NCBI GenBank assembly: GCA_903833275.1
Contig: CAILEP010000022.1
Location: forward strand, 124,001-188,000
Reading direction: 5' to 3'
Source of the DNA: an uncultured Bdellovibrionales bacterium
Lineage (GTDB): Bacteria > Bdellovibrionota > Bdellovibrionia > Bdellovibrionales > UBA1609
DNA length: 64,000 nucleotides
In this document: piece by piece, positions 18,089 through 26,843 of the stretch
How positions within the stretch are numbered: the first letter of the stretch is position 1
Layout of the letters: every line of letters starts with the position of its first letter
Notes under the pieces: generated by a model
The model's input: only the letters and a program-made list of their open reading frames with translations
The model's database searches: none
Told to the model about the DNA's origin: nothing
Translations under genes and position numbers: made by a program

Positions 18089-19050
18089 TTAAAAGCAGAC
18101 CGCTCTTTTTTTTAAGTGCTCTCCTAAAATGTCGAGCCATCGCAGGCGGCCTCAAGCTATTCGCCTTGGGGCTTTTCACCTCGACGCTATTTGTATCGGG
18201 TTGCAATATGTATCTCGATAAAATGAATAATAGCGCGGCCGACATAACTCCTGTTTCTCGCACCGACCTCAATAAATTCAACTTTGATTTTGTGATGAGC
18301 TCGGTGATTGGCCCGCGCTGTCTCGAATGCCATCGCAATGAGAAAAAAGACCAACCCGACCTCACTGATTATGCGAAGCTCATGCGCTACGTAAAACCCG
18401 ATTCGCCGAGCACCAGTGATCTCTTCACTAATCTGCAGGGCGCGGGCGGCGATATGCCCAAGAAGAGGCCGGCGCTTGGGCCTAATCAGCTTGAGCTACT
18501 TCGTCTTTGGATTCTAAGTGGAGCACCACAAAATGCAGGCCAAGGCCACGCCCCTGGCAACGACATTGCGCTCCCGATCCCAATTCGCGACGTTGAGGTT
18601 GAACCCAATTTTGCCTCGATCAAAAAAAATGTCCTCGATCTTTATTGCCTAAAATGCCACGAGCCTCATCCCGATAAGCACAAGGGCCCCGACCGCGGCA
18701 TCGACTTCACCACCTACGAAACGACCATGGCCAGCCAGAATGATGAAGACGGCGGCTTTGCTGTGGTCGCCGGTAAGCCCGATGATTCGGCAATAGTAGA
18801 AGTTCTGCAGAAGGGCACCATGCCGCGACCGAAAACCGAATCGCGGCTTTCAGCCAATGTTGCCATCGCCATCGCCACTTGGATCACCAATGGGGCTAAA
18901 AATGACAGTGCGCCAACGCCGGCGCCAACTTTAACGCCGGCGCCGCTGCCCACGCCCACACCAGAACCGACGCTCGCCCCAACGCCAGAGCCAACTACGA
19001 CACCGGCCCCTCAGCCGTCAGCCCAACCCACGCAGGCGGCCAACCCATGA
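18085..19050 (+). CDS. Dihaem cytochrome c lipoprotein with Pro/Thr tail
   Basis: A lipobox FVSGC (Cys40) indicates a lipid-anchored periplasmic protein. Two c-type haem sites follow: C79-LE-C82-H83 and C188-LK-C191-H192. Each has a later Met-Pro motif (GGDMP near 124 and GTMPRP near 252) that may give the sixth haem ligand. The layout is like planctomycete-type cytochrome domains. The last 45 residues are a Pro/Thr/Ala spacer, fit to span the periplasm or cell wall. The TTG start overlaps the previous stop as TTGA, and its own stop overlaps the next start as ATGA. Confidence 0.85.
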   Translation: MIKSRPLFFLSALLKCRAIAGGLKLFALGLFTSTLFVSGCNMYLDKMNNSAADITPVSRTDLNKFNFDFVMSSVIGPRCLECHRNEKKDQPDLTDYAKLMRYVKPDSPSTSDLFTNLQGAGGDMPKKRPALGPNQLELLRLWILSGAPQNAGQGHAPGNDIALPIPIRDVEVEPNFASIKKNVLDLYCLKCHEPHPDKHKGPDRGIDFTTYETTMASQNDEDGGFAVVAGKPDDSAIVEVLQKGTMPRPKTESRLSANVAIAIATWITNGAKNDSAPTPAPTLTPAPLPTPTPEPTLAPTPEPTTTPAPQPSAQPTQAANP

Positions 19051-20183
19051 GACCATTTATTTTCGCGCGGTTGACGCCACTATTGGCCATTATTCTTTTC
19101 ACCATTATGTTTTTTACCGTCTCGCTTGAAGCATGGGCTTACCCTGATCTGGTTCGGCACGGCTACGCGAGTTGCCTCGCTTGTCACGTCAGCCCTACGG
19201 GCGGCGGGCTGACGACCCCGTATGGTCGCTCGCTATCGAAAGAACTTGTGAGCCATTGGGGCCGTGAGGGCGAAGAAAAGTTGCTCTACAAGACGACCCC
19301 ACCTGAGTGGCTCAATATTGGCGGCGATGTGCGCGCCATCCAAACCTATGTCAATACTCGGGCCTTCAAGCAAGCCCGATTTTTTCAGATGCAAACGGAT
19401 CTAGAGGTCGCCGTCAGTTATAAGAATTTTTACGCCGACACCACCGCCGGCGTTCAAGAGGGGCCCGAATCTACGGTCAATCGCGGGCATTTTCTTTCGC
19501 GAAGGCATTTTATCGGGTATCGGCCAAAAGATGAACTTTCGCTGAGAACGGGGCGCTTTCAAGCGGCCTATGGCCTTAATTTGAGCGACCACACCGCCGT
19601 CACACGCCGCAATCTCGGTTTTGACGAAAACACTGAAACCGATAATATCGAAGGCGCCATCATCGGCGAGAATGCCGACTTATTTCTGACAGGGATATTC
19701 GGCCGCACTGACGAACCCTGGGGCGATTGGGAGCACGGCGCCGCACTCTCGACCAGCTACTTCTTTATGGATCGCTTCAAGGTTGGCTTTAGCCTGCTAC
19801 ACGGCGACAAGAGCACATCGACTCGCGACCTGGTCGGTCTCAATGGCATTCTCGGCTTTTCGAAAAAACTCTACGCAATTTCTGAAGTCGATTTGCAAAT
19901 GCAGAGCTCAAAATTGGTCGGCGGCGCCTATACTCACGGTGGGGTTAGTTACCAACAGCTCAACTATGAGTTTTTACAGGGCCTCCATGTCTATCTCGCC
20001 CACCAGGTCTCCTACCTCGATTTTAGCGATGTTTTTTCTCGTGTTGACTCTTGGGGTGCCGGCACCGAGCTTTACCCTCGCCCCCACCTCGATTTTCAAC
20101 TGGAGCTTCGCAAAGAAAGAGCCATGGCCCTCTACACTAGCTATTACGACGTCGGCTGGGTTGTGTTACACTACTATCTATAG
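19047..20183 (+). CDS. Monohaem cytochrome-porin fusion, outer membrane
   Basis: A signal peptide (to about residue 31) is followed at once by a c-type haem site C43-LA-C46-H47 and a GGGL..PYGR segment. The remaining 320 residues read as a beta-barrel: RTGRFQAAYGLN, many aromatic girdle residues, and a C-terminal VVLHYYL. Fusing a haem site to the periplasmic mouth of a barrel would let electrons reach the outer membrane. It is the third gene of the haem operon (ATGA overlap). The role in extracellular electron transfer or metal reduction is inferred. Confidence 0.78.
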   Translation: MRPFIFARLTPLLAIILFTIMFFTVSLEAWAYPDLVRHGYASCLACHVSPTGGGLTTPYGRSLSKELVSHWGREGEEKLLYKTTPPEWLNIGGDVRAIQTYVNTRAFKQARFFQMQTDLEVAVSYKNFYADTTAGVQEGPESTVNRGHFLSRRHFIGYRPKDELSLRTGRFQAAYGLNLSDHTAVTRRNLGFDENTETDNIEGAIIGENADLFLTGIFGRTDEPWGDWEHGAALSTSYFFMDRFKVGFSLLHGDKSTSTRDLVGLNGILGFSKKLYAISEVDLQMQSSKLVGGAYTHGGVSYQQLNYEFLQGLHVYLAHQVSYLDFSDVFSRVDSWGAGTELYPRPHLDFQLELRKERAMALYTSYYDVGWVVLHYYL

Positions 20184-20234
20184 GCCGCCCCTTAACCCTT
20201 CGCGCCGAAATGCGCACACCACAGAGCAATTACT

Positions 20235-20786
20235 ATGGCAAAAAATATGACAGTTACCTACGAAGCAACACCTAACCCAAGTTCGATGAAATTTATCACC
20301 GGCAAAATCATTGCCGACGAATCTATTTACTTTGAAGACCCACAAAAAACCACGCGCTCACCCCTCGCCAAGAAACTTTTTGGGTTTGCTTGGGTGCAAG
20401 CCGTTATGGTCGGCCCGAATTTTGTGACCGTAACAAAACAAAATTGGGTAGAGTGGCCGCAGCTTGCCGACCCCTTGTCAGATCTTATTGCCGAACATCT
20501 TGAGCGCGACGAGGCCGTTTTACTGCCTGCAGAAAGCCTTGCCCCTACAAGCAATGATACTCCGGTGGTTAGCCTCATTAAGCAGATTTTGGATGAAGAA
20601 ATTCGACCGGCAGTGGCGATGGATGGTGGCGATATCGTTTTCGATCGCTACGAAGACAACCGACTTTATTTGCACATGGTTGGCGCCTGCTCGGGCTGCC
20701 CGAGCTCGACCATCACTCTTAAAGAGGGCATCGAGACTCGCCTGAAGCAGGCGATCCCCGAAATTATTGAAGTGATTTCTATTTAA
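20235..20786 (+). CDS. NfuA/Nfu1-type iron-sulfur carrier
   Basis: Two domains: an Nfu N-terminal domain (residues 1-95, TPNPSSMKFI start) and a NifU C-terminal domain (about 105-183) with the cluster motif CSGCPSS and the VAMDGGDI block. Nfu proteins carry [4Fe-4S] clusters to apoproteins in the cytoplasm. The layout matches mitochondrial and alphaproteobacterial Nfu1 rather than E. coli NfuA. It follows the haem operon by 51 bases and may be separately expressed. Identification is firm. Confidence 0.92.
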   Translation: MAKNMTVTYEATPNPSSMKFITGKIIADESIYFEDPQKTTRSPLAKKLFGFAWVQAVMVGPNFVTVTKQNWVEWPQLADPLSDLIAEHLERDEAVLLPAESLAPTSNDTPVVSLIKQILDEEIRPAVAMDGGDIVFDRYEDNRLYLHMVGACSGCPSSTITLKEGIETRLKQAIPEIIEVISI

Positions 20787-20793
20787 CTAAATT

Positions 20794-22335
20794 TTAGTTT
20801 TTCTGATTACGAATTCGGCTGTGTTTTATACCGTAGGTAAAATACACCACGAAGCCGATTGCCAACCAAATTACCAAGCGCAGCCAGGTGTCGAGGGGCA
20901 AACCCCACATGACGAACAAACAGGCCAATGCTCCCAATATAGAAACTGGAATATGAAACGGCACGCGAAACGGTCGCTTTAGATGCGGGTGAGTTCGGCG
21001 CAAGATCGGCACCGATAAACACACCAGAACGAACGCCAAAAGCGTACCAATCGACACCAGTTCGCCGACCAATGACATCGGCATGCAACCAGCACAAAAC
21101 ATCACAAAAAAGCCTGTGACCAATGTTGCAGTACTCGGAGTTTGAAATTTGCTATGAACCTTATCAAACCAAGGCAGCAAACCATCTTTTGCCATCGCAT
21201 AGAATATGCGCGTTTGGCCCAACACCAGTACGAGAATAACCGAAGTTAGACCCGCGAGTGCACCCAGCTTCACAAAGAAAGTAAAAATCTTTCTTGAATC
21301 AGCTGACCAGCCACGAAGCTCAACAATGCGGTCAATACCAACGGCAACTGGGTCTGGCACATTGAGCAGCGGATATTTCACAACCCCAGTCATAACGAGT
21401 GCCATTAAGATATAAAGGATGGTGCAAACCACAAGCGAACCCAAAATACCAATCGGTAAATCGCGCTGCGGGTTTTTAGCCTCTTGAGCCGTCGTCGAGA
21501 CCGCATCAAAGCCAATGTAGGCGAAAAAGACCACACCGGCCCCGGTCAGTACACCCAGCCAACCAAACGTCTCGAGTGGTTGGCCCTCAAAGGTCACCAT
21601 TTGACGAGGCGGAACAAATGCAGCGAAGCCCGTTTTGGCGGCGTCCCCGATCCAATTGTGCGGGTCAATCACACTCCAGCCCAAAACGATAAAGGCGATA
21701 ACGATAATCACTTTGATCACCACGATCACATTATTAACCACGGCACTTTCTTTGATGCCGCGATAAAGAATGGCGGTCACCAGCAGCGCGACGGCTGAAG
21801 CTGGTAAATTCCAGATGCCATGCACCTGCGAACCATTGGCGAGAGTCACTAGCTCCCACGGGCCTTTGGTAAACTGTAAGACAGTGTCAGAAAGTTCAAC
21901 TCCCAAGGTCTTATGTAATAACGATATGAAATAACCTGACCAACCGGCCGCCACCGTCACCGCGCCAAAGGCGTATTCGAGGACGAGATCCCAACCGATA
22001 ATCCAGGCGATCAACTCGCCCATTGTGGTGTAACTATAAGCGTAGGCCGAACCTGCGACCGGCACCATCGAGGCCATCTCAGCGTAGCAGACCCCGGCCA
22101 AAGCGCACAAAACGCCGCCGATCATAAAGCTATAAACAAGCCCGGGGCCAGCGTATTTGGCTGCTGCGACACCGGTGAGAGTGAAGATACCCGCGCCGAT
22201 AATACCACCGATACCAAGAAACACGAGGCTCCATGCGCTGAGTGAACGCTTCAACCCGGTGTGAGCATCTGGCGAAGACAAGTCACCTTCTTTTGCGAGT
22301 TGTGCTATCGGCTTTTTAATAAACAGATTGGCCAT
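20794..22335 (-). CDS. APC-family cationic amino acid permease
   Basis: A 12-14 helix transporter of the amino acid-polyamine-organocation family. The first helix holds the unwound substrate-site motif [11 protein letters not shown], followed by GPG and [16 protein letters not shown], typical of the CAT/YfnA branch. ATG 22335 has AGAGGAG five bases upstream; the ATG 15 bases earlier starts inside that site. The gene is convergent with nfu. The exact amino acid cannot be told. Confidence 0.9.
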   Translation of the reverse strand: MANLFIKKPIAQLAKEGDLSSPDAHTGLKRSLSAWSLVFLGIGGIIGAGIFTLTGVAAAKYAGPGLVYSFMIGGVLCALAGVCYAEMASMVPVAGSAYAYSYTTMGELIAWIIGWDLVLEYAFGAVTVAAGWSGYFISLLHKTLGVELSDTVLQFTKGPWELVTLANGSQVHGIWNLPASAVALLVTAILYRGIKESAVVNNVIVVIKVIIVIAFIVLGWSVIDPHNWIGDAAKTGFAAFVPPRQMVTFEGQPLETFGWLGVLTGAGVVFFAYIGFDAVSTTAQEAKNPQRDLPIGILGSLVVCTILYILMALVMTGVVKYPLLNVPDPVAVGIDRIVELRGWSADSRKIFTFFVKLGALAGLTSVILVLVLGQTRIFYAMAKDGLLPWFDKVHSKFQTPSTATLVTGFFVMFCAGCMPMSLVGELVSIGTLLAFVLVCLSVPILRRTHPHLKRPFRVPFHIPVSILGALACLFVMWGLPLDTWLRLVIWLAIGFVVYFTYGIKHSRIRNQKN

Positions 22336-22404
22336 GGGGCTCCTCTTCATATGAAGTAAATAATAGGTCTCTTTACGTTTACATTATATAATTGTGACTG
22401 GCGG

Positions 22405-22980
22405 TCAATAACTCGTTGCCGGGCGGACCTTACAAGTCGCCTGATGAATTGACAACATTTCGCTGCAAAAAGACTCCATAAGGCTCTTCGCGAACGAATT
22501 CGGCTCAATTTGGAGGTCTTGCAGGGCGAGAGTTTTTACCGGAGTCCCCTCGTTCGTCACATTCACCGCAAAGTGAATGAGCGCCGAAACCGGCGACACG
22601 GTGGCTATGCTGATCGAGAGCTTACGGTCGCCGGCAAAAATATCGTCGCCGTCACGTCGTAAACTCTGCGCCAGCTCATGAAGCGGAGAAAGCTTTCGTA
22701 ACACCTCGATGGCTATGGCTGTCGTCAATCTTTGCACCGCCACGCCATTGCTCAGGTTAAGACCGAACATTTCAGTGATAAAATGCACCATCTGCCCACC
22801 GCGAATGGCACTTTGAGCGCGAATATCTTCGCCGTCGATCATATGATCAAAGCTAATGTCGCAGGGGCCGACCCATGAAACGATCGAATCACCGAGCACG
22901 CCGTAATTCATGTAGGCAAAAAGGCTACGCAACTGCGTGCCATCGTATTTAAATTGCTGCTCAAGAAAGCGCGTCTGCAC
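22405..22980 (-). CDS. DUF366 family protein
   Basis: The whole chain fits DUF366: YDGTQL at the start, GDSIVSWVGPC, a HMIDGEDIRA block, HFITEMFG, RRDGDDI, KLSISIATVSPVSALIH and NEGTPV near the end. The function is unknown; the family occurs in archaea and bacteria. GTG 22980 follows GAAGG with 5-base spacing, leaving a 20-bp overlap with queC. The tight coupling to queC suggests a part in 7-deazaguanine or nucleotide chemistry, which is inference only. Confidence 0.85.
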   Translation of the reverse strand: MQTRFLEQQFKYDGTQLRSLFAYMNYGVLGDSIVSWVGPCDISFDHMIDGEDIRAQSAIRGGQMVHFITEMFGLNLSNGVAVQRLTTAIAIEVLRKLSPLHELAQSLRRDGDDIFAGDRKLSISIATVSPVSALIHFAVNVTNEGTPVKTLALQDLQIEPNSFAKSLMESFCSEMLSIHQATCKVRPATSY

Positions 22981-23704
22981 TTGGGCCTTCGGCACGAGGC
23001 GCGATTTGGTGTTTTTGCTCACCAACGGTGAGCTCGGCTTTTGCAATAGTCACTGCTCGATAGAACCGCTGGCAAGATTCGCAGCGGCCACACAGTGTTT
23101 CGTTATCGAAATAGCAAGGCCACATAAGATCAAAATTGAGGCCCATTTCGGCCTGTAGCTCTAACCCCAGTCGGGCAATTTCAATTTTATTAAGGTGCTG
23201 CGTGTAGCAAAGCGTTTGAACTTTCGATCGCGTCGAATAAGAAAAACTCTCATCAAGGGCGAGCAAGAAATCATGCGAATTGTCGGCAAACGTAGCGGCT
23301 TCTTCTCGATTAAAGCCCGGCACTACGAAATCGGCCTCGAGGCTCTCAGCGAAGGCCGCCGCGATATTAAGAAAAGCGCCATTTCGGTTGGGCACCCAAA
23401 CCCGCTCGGCCGTCAGTTCGCTCTGCTCAAGACTATCCATGCCAATTTCGGCGCCAACGGGTACGTCGGCTGCACGATTGACCAACGATGTTTTGGTAAT
23501 GGCCCGCAGCCAAGGCAATTCGATCACTTCGTGACGAAGACCCAAAATCTCGCACTGTATTTTTGATTTTTCTATTTCTTTTTTGGCGGCTCTTTGACCG
23601 TAATCAAAAGTAAGGACGGCTTTAATTTCGAGCTCACGGTGCGCTAAATAAAGATTGATGGTTGAATCGAGCCCCGAAGAAAGCAATACGACTGCAGAGC
23701 TCAT
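22961..23704 (-). CDS. queC: 7-cyano-7-deazaguanine (preQ0) synthase
   Basis: QueC turns carboxydeazaguanine into preQ0 with ATP and ammonia in queuosine synthesis. The PP-loop ATP motif is LLSSGLDST at the N-terminus. The zinc-binding cysteines are CYFDNETLCGRCESC near residue 210. Length fits. Its start overlaps the stop of the Lys-rich gene as TAATG. With tgt and queA at 29-31 kb the window holds three queuosine genes. Confidence 0.93.
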   Translation of the reverse strand: MSSAVVLLSSGLDSTINLYLAHRELEIKAVLTFDYGQRAAKKEIEKSKIQCEILGLRHEVIELPWLRAITKTSLVNRAADVPVGAEIGMDSLEQSELTAERVWVPNRNGAFLNIAAAFAESLEADFVVPGFNREEAATFADNSHDFLLALDESFSYSTRSKVQTLCYTQHLNKIEIARLGLELQAEMGLNFDLMWPCYFDNETLCGRCESCQRFYRAVTIAKAELTVGEQKHQIAPRAEGPSADALS

Positions 23705-24060
23705 TAGCGGCCTCGTGAAACTCGAGTTCGCTGAATAAGTGTGTCGCGAACTTCTTTGGCTTTATTTAAAATTCGAGAGCCGAGTTCGAGCGCAAGACGA
23801 CGCTCTTCGTTCAAACGCTTTTTACCATTTTCAATTTGCTTCAAAATTTTAAGATATGGCGGGTTCGCTAATTTCAACAAAACCTGATCGACGAGATCGG
23901 CTCTGACCTTGGCGCTCATTCTTGATTTTGAGCCGACGGCTTTCGTACGAGCGACCCTTTTAGGGGCTGCCGGCGCCACGCGCGTCACTTTCGCAGGTTT
24001 TTTTGATACTTTTTTAGTTAACGATTTCGAGGCTTTTTTGGTGGGCTTTTTTGTTGTCAT
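23704..24060 (-). CDS. Small basic Lys/Arg-rich protein, unknown function
   Basis: A 118-residue protein. The first 55 residues are a Lys/Thr/Ala/Ser/Pro-rich tail without fold, like histone H1-type or nucleoid-protein tails; the rest (about 55-118) predicts two charged helices that may coil. It may bind nucleic acid, but no domain is recognised. The first 47 bases overlap the end of recJ in another frame, so the Lys-rich tail is encoded over the RecJ C-terminus. Confidence 0.55.
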   Translation of the reverse strand: MTTKKPTKKASKSLTKKVSKKPAKVTRVAPAAPKRVARTKAVGSKSRMSAKVRADLVDQVLLKLANPPYLKILKQIENGKKRLNEERRLALELGSRILNKAKEVRDTLIQRTRVSRGR

Positions 24061-25840
24061 GCGGAGCATTTAACACGTCAGAAGTGACTCGTCTAGTCAT
24101 ACGGGCGTCGAGTATCAGAAGTTGCAGTGTCCGTTGGCCAAGATACTCATTCCATTGCGGCTCGATCAACACGTCAACCAGGCTACCCTCTTGAAATTCC
24201 TTAGGTTTTGAGAACCAAAGCGCATCTATTTTGGTGATGCCATCAGATAGCGAGTATTTGAGGTACTCGCCCTTTAAAAGCCGTTTGCCCACCACTTTTA
24301 GATTTTGAATAGCAAAAATCGGAGCCTCAAACTGCATACCGAAGGGCCCAAGGTTTTCGTACCATGACATAAACTCAGGCGTAATTTCGGCAAGTTCTAC
24401 TTCGGCATCGTACAAGATTGCCGAGCTGTCTTCGCTTGTCGCCAAACCGTCAATTGATTCATTCGCCACAGCTGTCGATTTTTTATTGGCAGCTTGAACT
24501 TCAAAATATTTTTGCAAAAGCCCCTGCATCATCGAGGTTTTGTCTCGATGAGTTTCAAACCCAGCCGCGAGTTGATGGCCGCCAAATTTTTCAAGACTCG
24601 TCTCGGCGGCTTTTAGAATGTGCTGCAGATTAAATTTTTTGCTCGGCGCGCGCGCACTGCCCACTATGCGACCGTCGGGGTGAATGGCCCCCACAAGTGC
24701 CGGCACGTTGTAGCGATTCATTAAATCACTCGCAATTAAACTGACCACGCCAGGGTGAAAATCGTGGTGGCACACAAATAAGTGCTCGGCGCCGATCTGA
24801 TCGCGCACAAGCTCGTCCACTATTTTCTTGGCGTGCTTCTGAAGTTCACCACGACGCTTATTGATCACCAGTACTTCGTCGACCAATTTTTGAGAATCAG
24901 CTTCGTTTGCGGTCAGCACCTGAAGCGCCGTTAGCCCGGCATCGAGTCGAGTCAGAGCGTTCAACTTCGGCGCGATTCGAAACCCGACGTCTTGGGCCCG
25001 CAGTGTTTTGCGATACAGCCCAAGCTCTTGCAAAAGCCGCTTAAGGCCGGGCCGTTCGCTCTGCGATAGAACGCGAAGGCCATGCTTTACCAGAACGCGA
25101 TTTTCAAAAACAAGTGGAACCATATCTGTGATCGTCGCCAGCGCGAACAAATCGAGCAAATCTTTCGGGTTAAAATTTTCTTTGAGTCGACCGAGCCGCG
25201 TGAGCTCCATTCGAAGGGCGAGAATCAGATAGAACGCGACCCCGGTGCCGCAAAGATGCTGAAGCCGAGAGGTGCAGGTGCCCTTGTTCGGGTTCAATAT
25301 CGCAACGGCTTCGGGCAAAGTTTCTTTTGGTAAATGGTGATCGGTGACGATCACGTCGACGCCTGCGGCTTTCAAATCGGCCACCGCATCAATATCGGTA
25401 ATACCGACATCAACAGTTACGACAAGGCTGACCCCTTGAGCGACAAATTCTTTCGCTTTCGCAGAGTGAAACCCGTACCCATCTCGCAATCGCGACGGCT
25501 GAAACATAAATAGTTTATCAAAACCAAGGCGTTTAAGGCCGTCCGCCAGCAGGGCAACGCCCGGGCTGCCATCGAGATCGTAATCGCCGTAAATCAAAAT
25601 ACTTTCGTTCTTGTCGAGAGCGCGCAAGAGGCGCTCGACGGCGACCGACATCTCATGAATGGTAAATGGATGAGCAAGGTCTTTGAGTTTTGGGTCGGTC
25701 AAACGATCAATATCATCAGCTGACCGACAGCCACGAGCCGCAAGAATTTGCCAAATCGCCTTTGGCATTGGCAACGGCGGGTCATAAATACCCGCCGAAC
25801 TGCGACGCAACCACCCACCCTGCGTTGTGATTTCGGTCAC
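24014..25840 (-). CDS. recJ: Single-strand DNA exonuclease RecJ
   Basis: RecJ degrades single-stranded DNA 5' to 3' in repair and recombination. DHH-family motifs are seen in order: GDYDLDGSPG (residues near 80), VDVGITD, TDHHLP, then DHHA1 motif SGGH-like region as KFGGHQLAAGF near 420. The C-terminal OB fold follows. A GTG start 5 bases after the secF stop suggests coupling to secF. The second position of the DYDVDG motif carries Leu. Confidence 0.92.
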   Translation of the reverse strand: MTEITTQGGWLRRSSAGIYDPPLPMPKAIWQILAARGCRSADDIDRLTDPKLKDLAHPFTIHEMSVAVERLLRALDKNESILIYGDYDLDGSPGVALLADGLKRLGFDKLFMFQPSRLRDGYGFHSAKAKEFVAQGVSLVVTVDVGITDIDAVADLKAAGVDVIVTDHHLPKETLPEAVAILNPNKGTCTSRLQHLCGTGVAFYLILALRMELTRLGRLKENFNPKDLLDLFALATITDMVPLVFENRVLVKHGLRVLSQSERPGLKRLLQELGLYRKTLRAQDVGFRIAPKLNALTRLDAGLTALQVLTANEADSQKLVDEVLVINKRRGELQKHAKKIVDELVRDQIGAEHLFVCHHDFHPGVVSLIASDLMNRYNVPALVGAIHPDGRIVGSARAPSKKFNLQHILKAAETSLEKFGGHQLAAGFETHRDKTSMMQGLLQKYFEVQAANKKSTAVANESIDGLATSEDSSAILYDAEVELAEITPEFMSWYENLGPFGMQFEAPIFAIQNLKVVGKRLLKGEYLKYSLSDGITKIDALWFSKPKEFQEGSLVDVLIEPQWNEYLGQRTLQLLILDARMTRRVTSDVLNAPHDNKKAHQKSLEIVN

Positions 25841-25845
25841 TTCGA

Positions 25846-26832
25846 CTAAGCTTTCGCCATTCGAAGTTTAGCTTGAGCACGCCTGTGCTCGAATCGATCG
25901 ATCATGATCACAAGTGGGGCGGCAATATATACAGATGAATACGTACCGATCACAATACCGACGAGCATGGTGAACGCAATTTGATGAATGGCTCCATCCG
26001 AAAATAGAAACAAGCCCACAACGGCAAGCTCTGTTGTGAACGCCGTTAAGATTGTTCGCACCAACATGTCGTTTACCGATCGATTGACGATGTCATAAAA
26101 ACTTTCGCCGGCAAAAATCTTCTCGTTTTCGCGCACCCGATCGAAGGTAATGATCGTGTCATTCATCGAGTAACCAAGAAGAGTCAAGATCGACGCCATG
26201 GTTTGAACGTTCACTTCGCGACCAAAGATCGAATAAATACTGATCGTCACAACCGCATCGTGAATCAAACAGAACACCGCACCAGGAGCATATTTATAGT
26301 CAAAGCGCAGACCAATATAGATCAAGATGATAAACATGCTGTAGAAAGTCGCGAGCAGTGAATTTCGCTTGAGCTCATCACCGACCTGGGGGCCAACAGA
26401 GTCAACCCGGCGAATTTCAGCGGTATTGCCGACCACCTGAGTTCTGAGGGCCTCAGAAATTTTCTTGGTCATCGCATTTTGCATCTCGTTGGTTTCTTGA
26501 TCGCTCTTGCCGACCAAAGATTGAACTCGCACGAGAAACTCATTGTTCTCACCAAATGTCTGCACCGATGATTTTTCATAGCCCGCTTTATTCAAAATTT
26601 CGCGAAGTACGTCATCTGAAGTGGGCTTCTGATATTGCACCTGAAACTCGGTACCACCTGAGAAATCGATGCCGTAGTTAAGCCCGCGGTAGGCCAAGCT
26701 GAACATACCAACAACGATGGTGATGACGGACAGAGGCACGAGATACTTGGCTTTGCCCAAGAAATCAATTTTGCCGGTGTCGAATTTTCGGCTGCTGTGG
26801 GGCTTTGTTTCGATTGTTTTTTCTTTGCTCAT
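25846..26832 (-). CDS. secF: Protein translocase subunit SecF
   Basis: Six membrane helices with the SecD/F P1 domain between helices 1 and 2. Key segments: GIDFSGGTEFQV after helix 1, GPQVGDEL, and the late SMNDTIITFDRVREN motif. SecF with SecD uses the proton gradient to pull proteins out of SecYEG. ATG 26832 has GGTGGAG just upstream; GTG 26838 is inside this site. It follows secD by 11 bases. Confidence 0.95.
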   Translation of the reverse strand: MSKEKTIETKPHSSRKFDTGKIDFLGKAKYLVPLSVITIVVGMFSLAYRGLNYGIDFSGGTEFQVQYQKPTSDDVLREILNKAGYEKSSVQTFGENNEFLVRVQSLVGKSDQETNEMQNAMTKKISEALRTQVVGNTAEIRRVDSVGPQVGDELKRNSLLATFYSMFIILIYIGLRFDYKYAPGAVFCLIHDAVVTISIYSIFGREVNVQTMASILTLLGYSMNDTIITFDRVRENEKIFAGESFYDIVNRSVNDMLVRTILTAFTTELAVVGLFLFSDGAIHQIAFTMLVGIVIGTYSSVYIAAPLVIMIDRFEHRRAQAKLRMAKA

Positions 26833-26843
26833 AATCACTCCAC

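Noticed and set aside
20785-20803. Terminator between nfu and the permease
   Set aside because: AACTAAA/TTTAGTT has a one-base loop and only A-T rich pairs, too weak to call.
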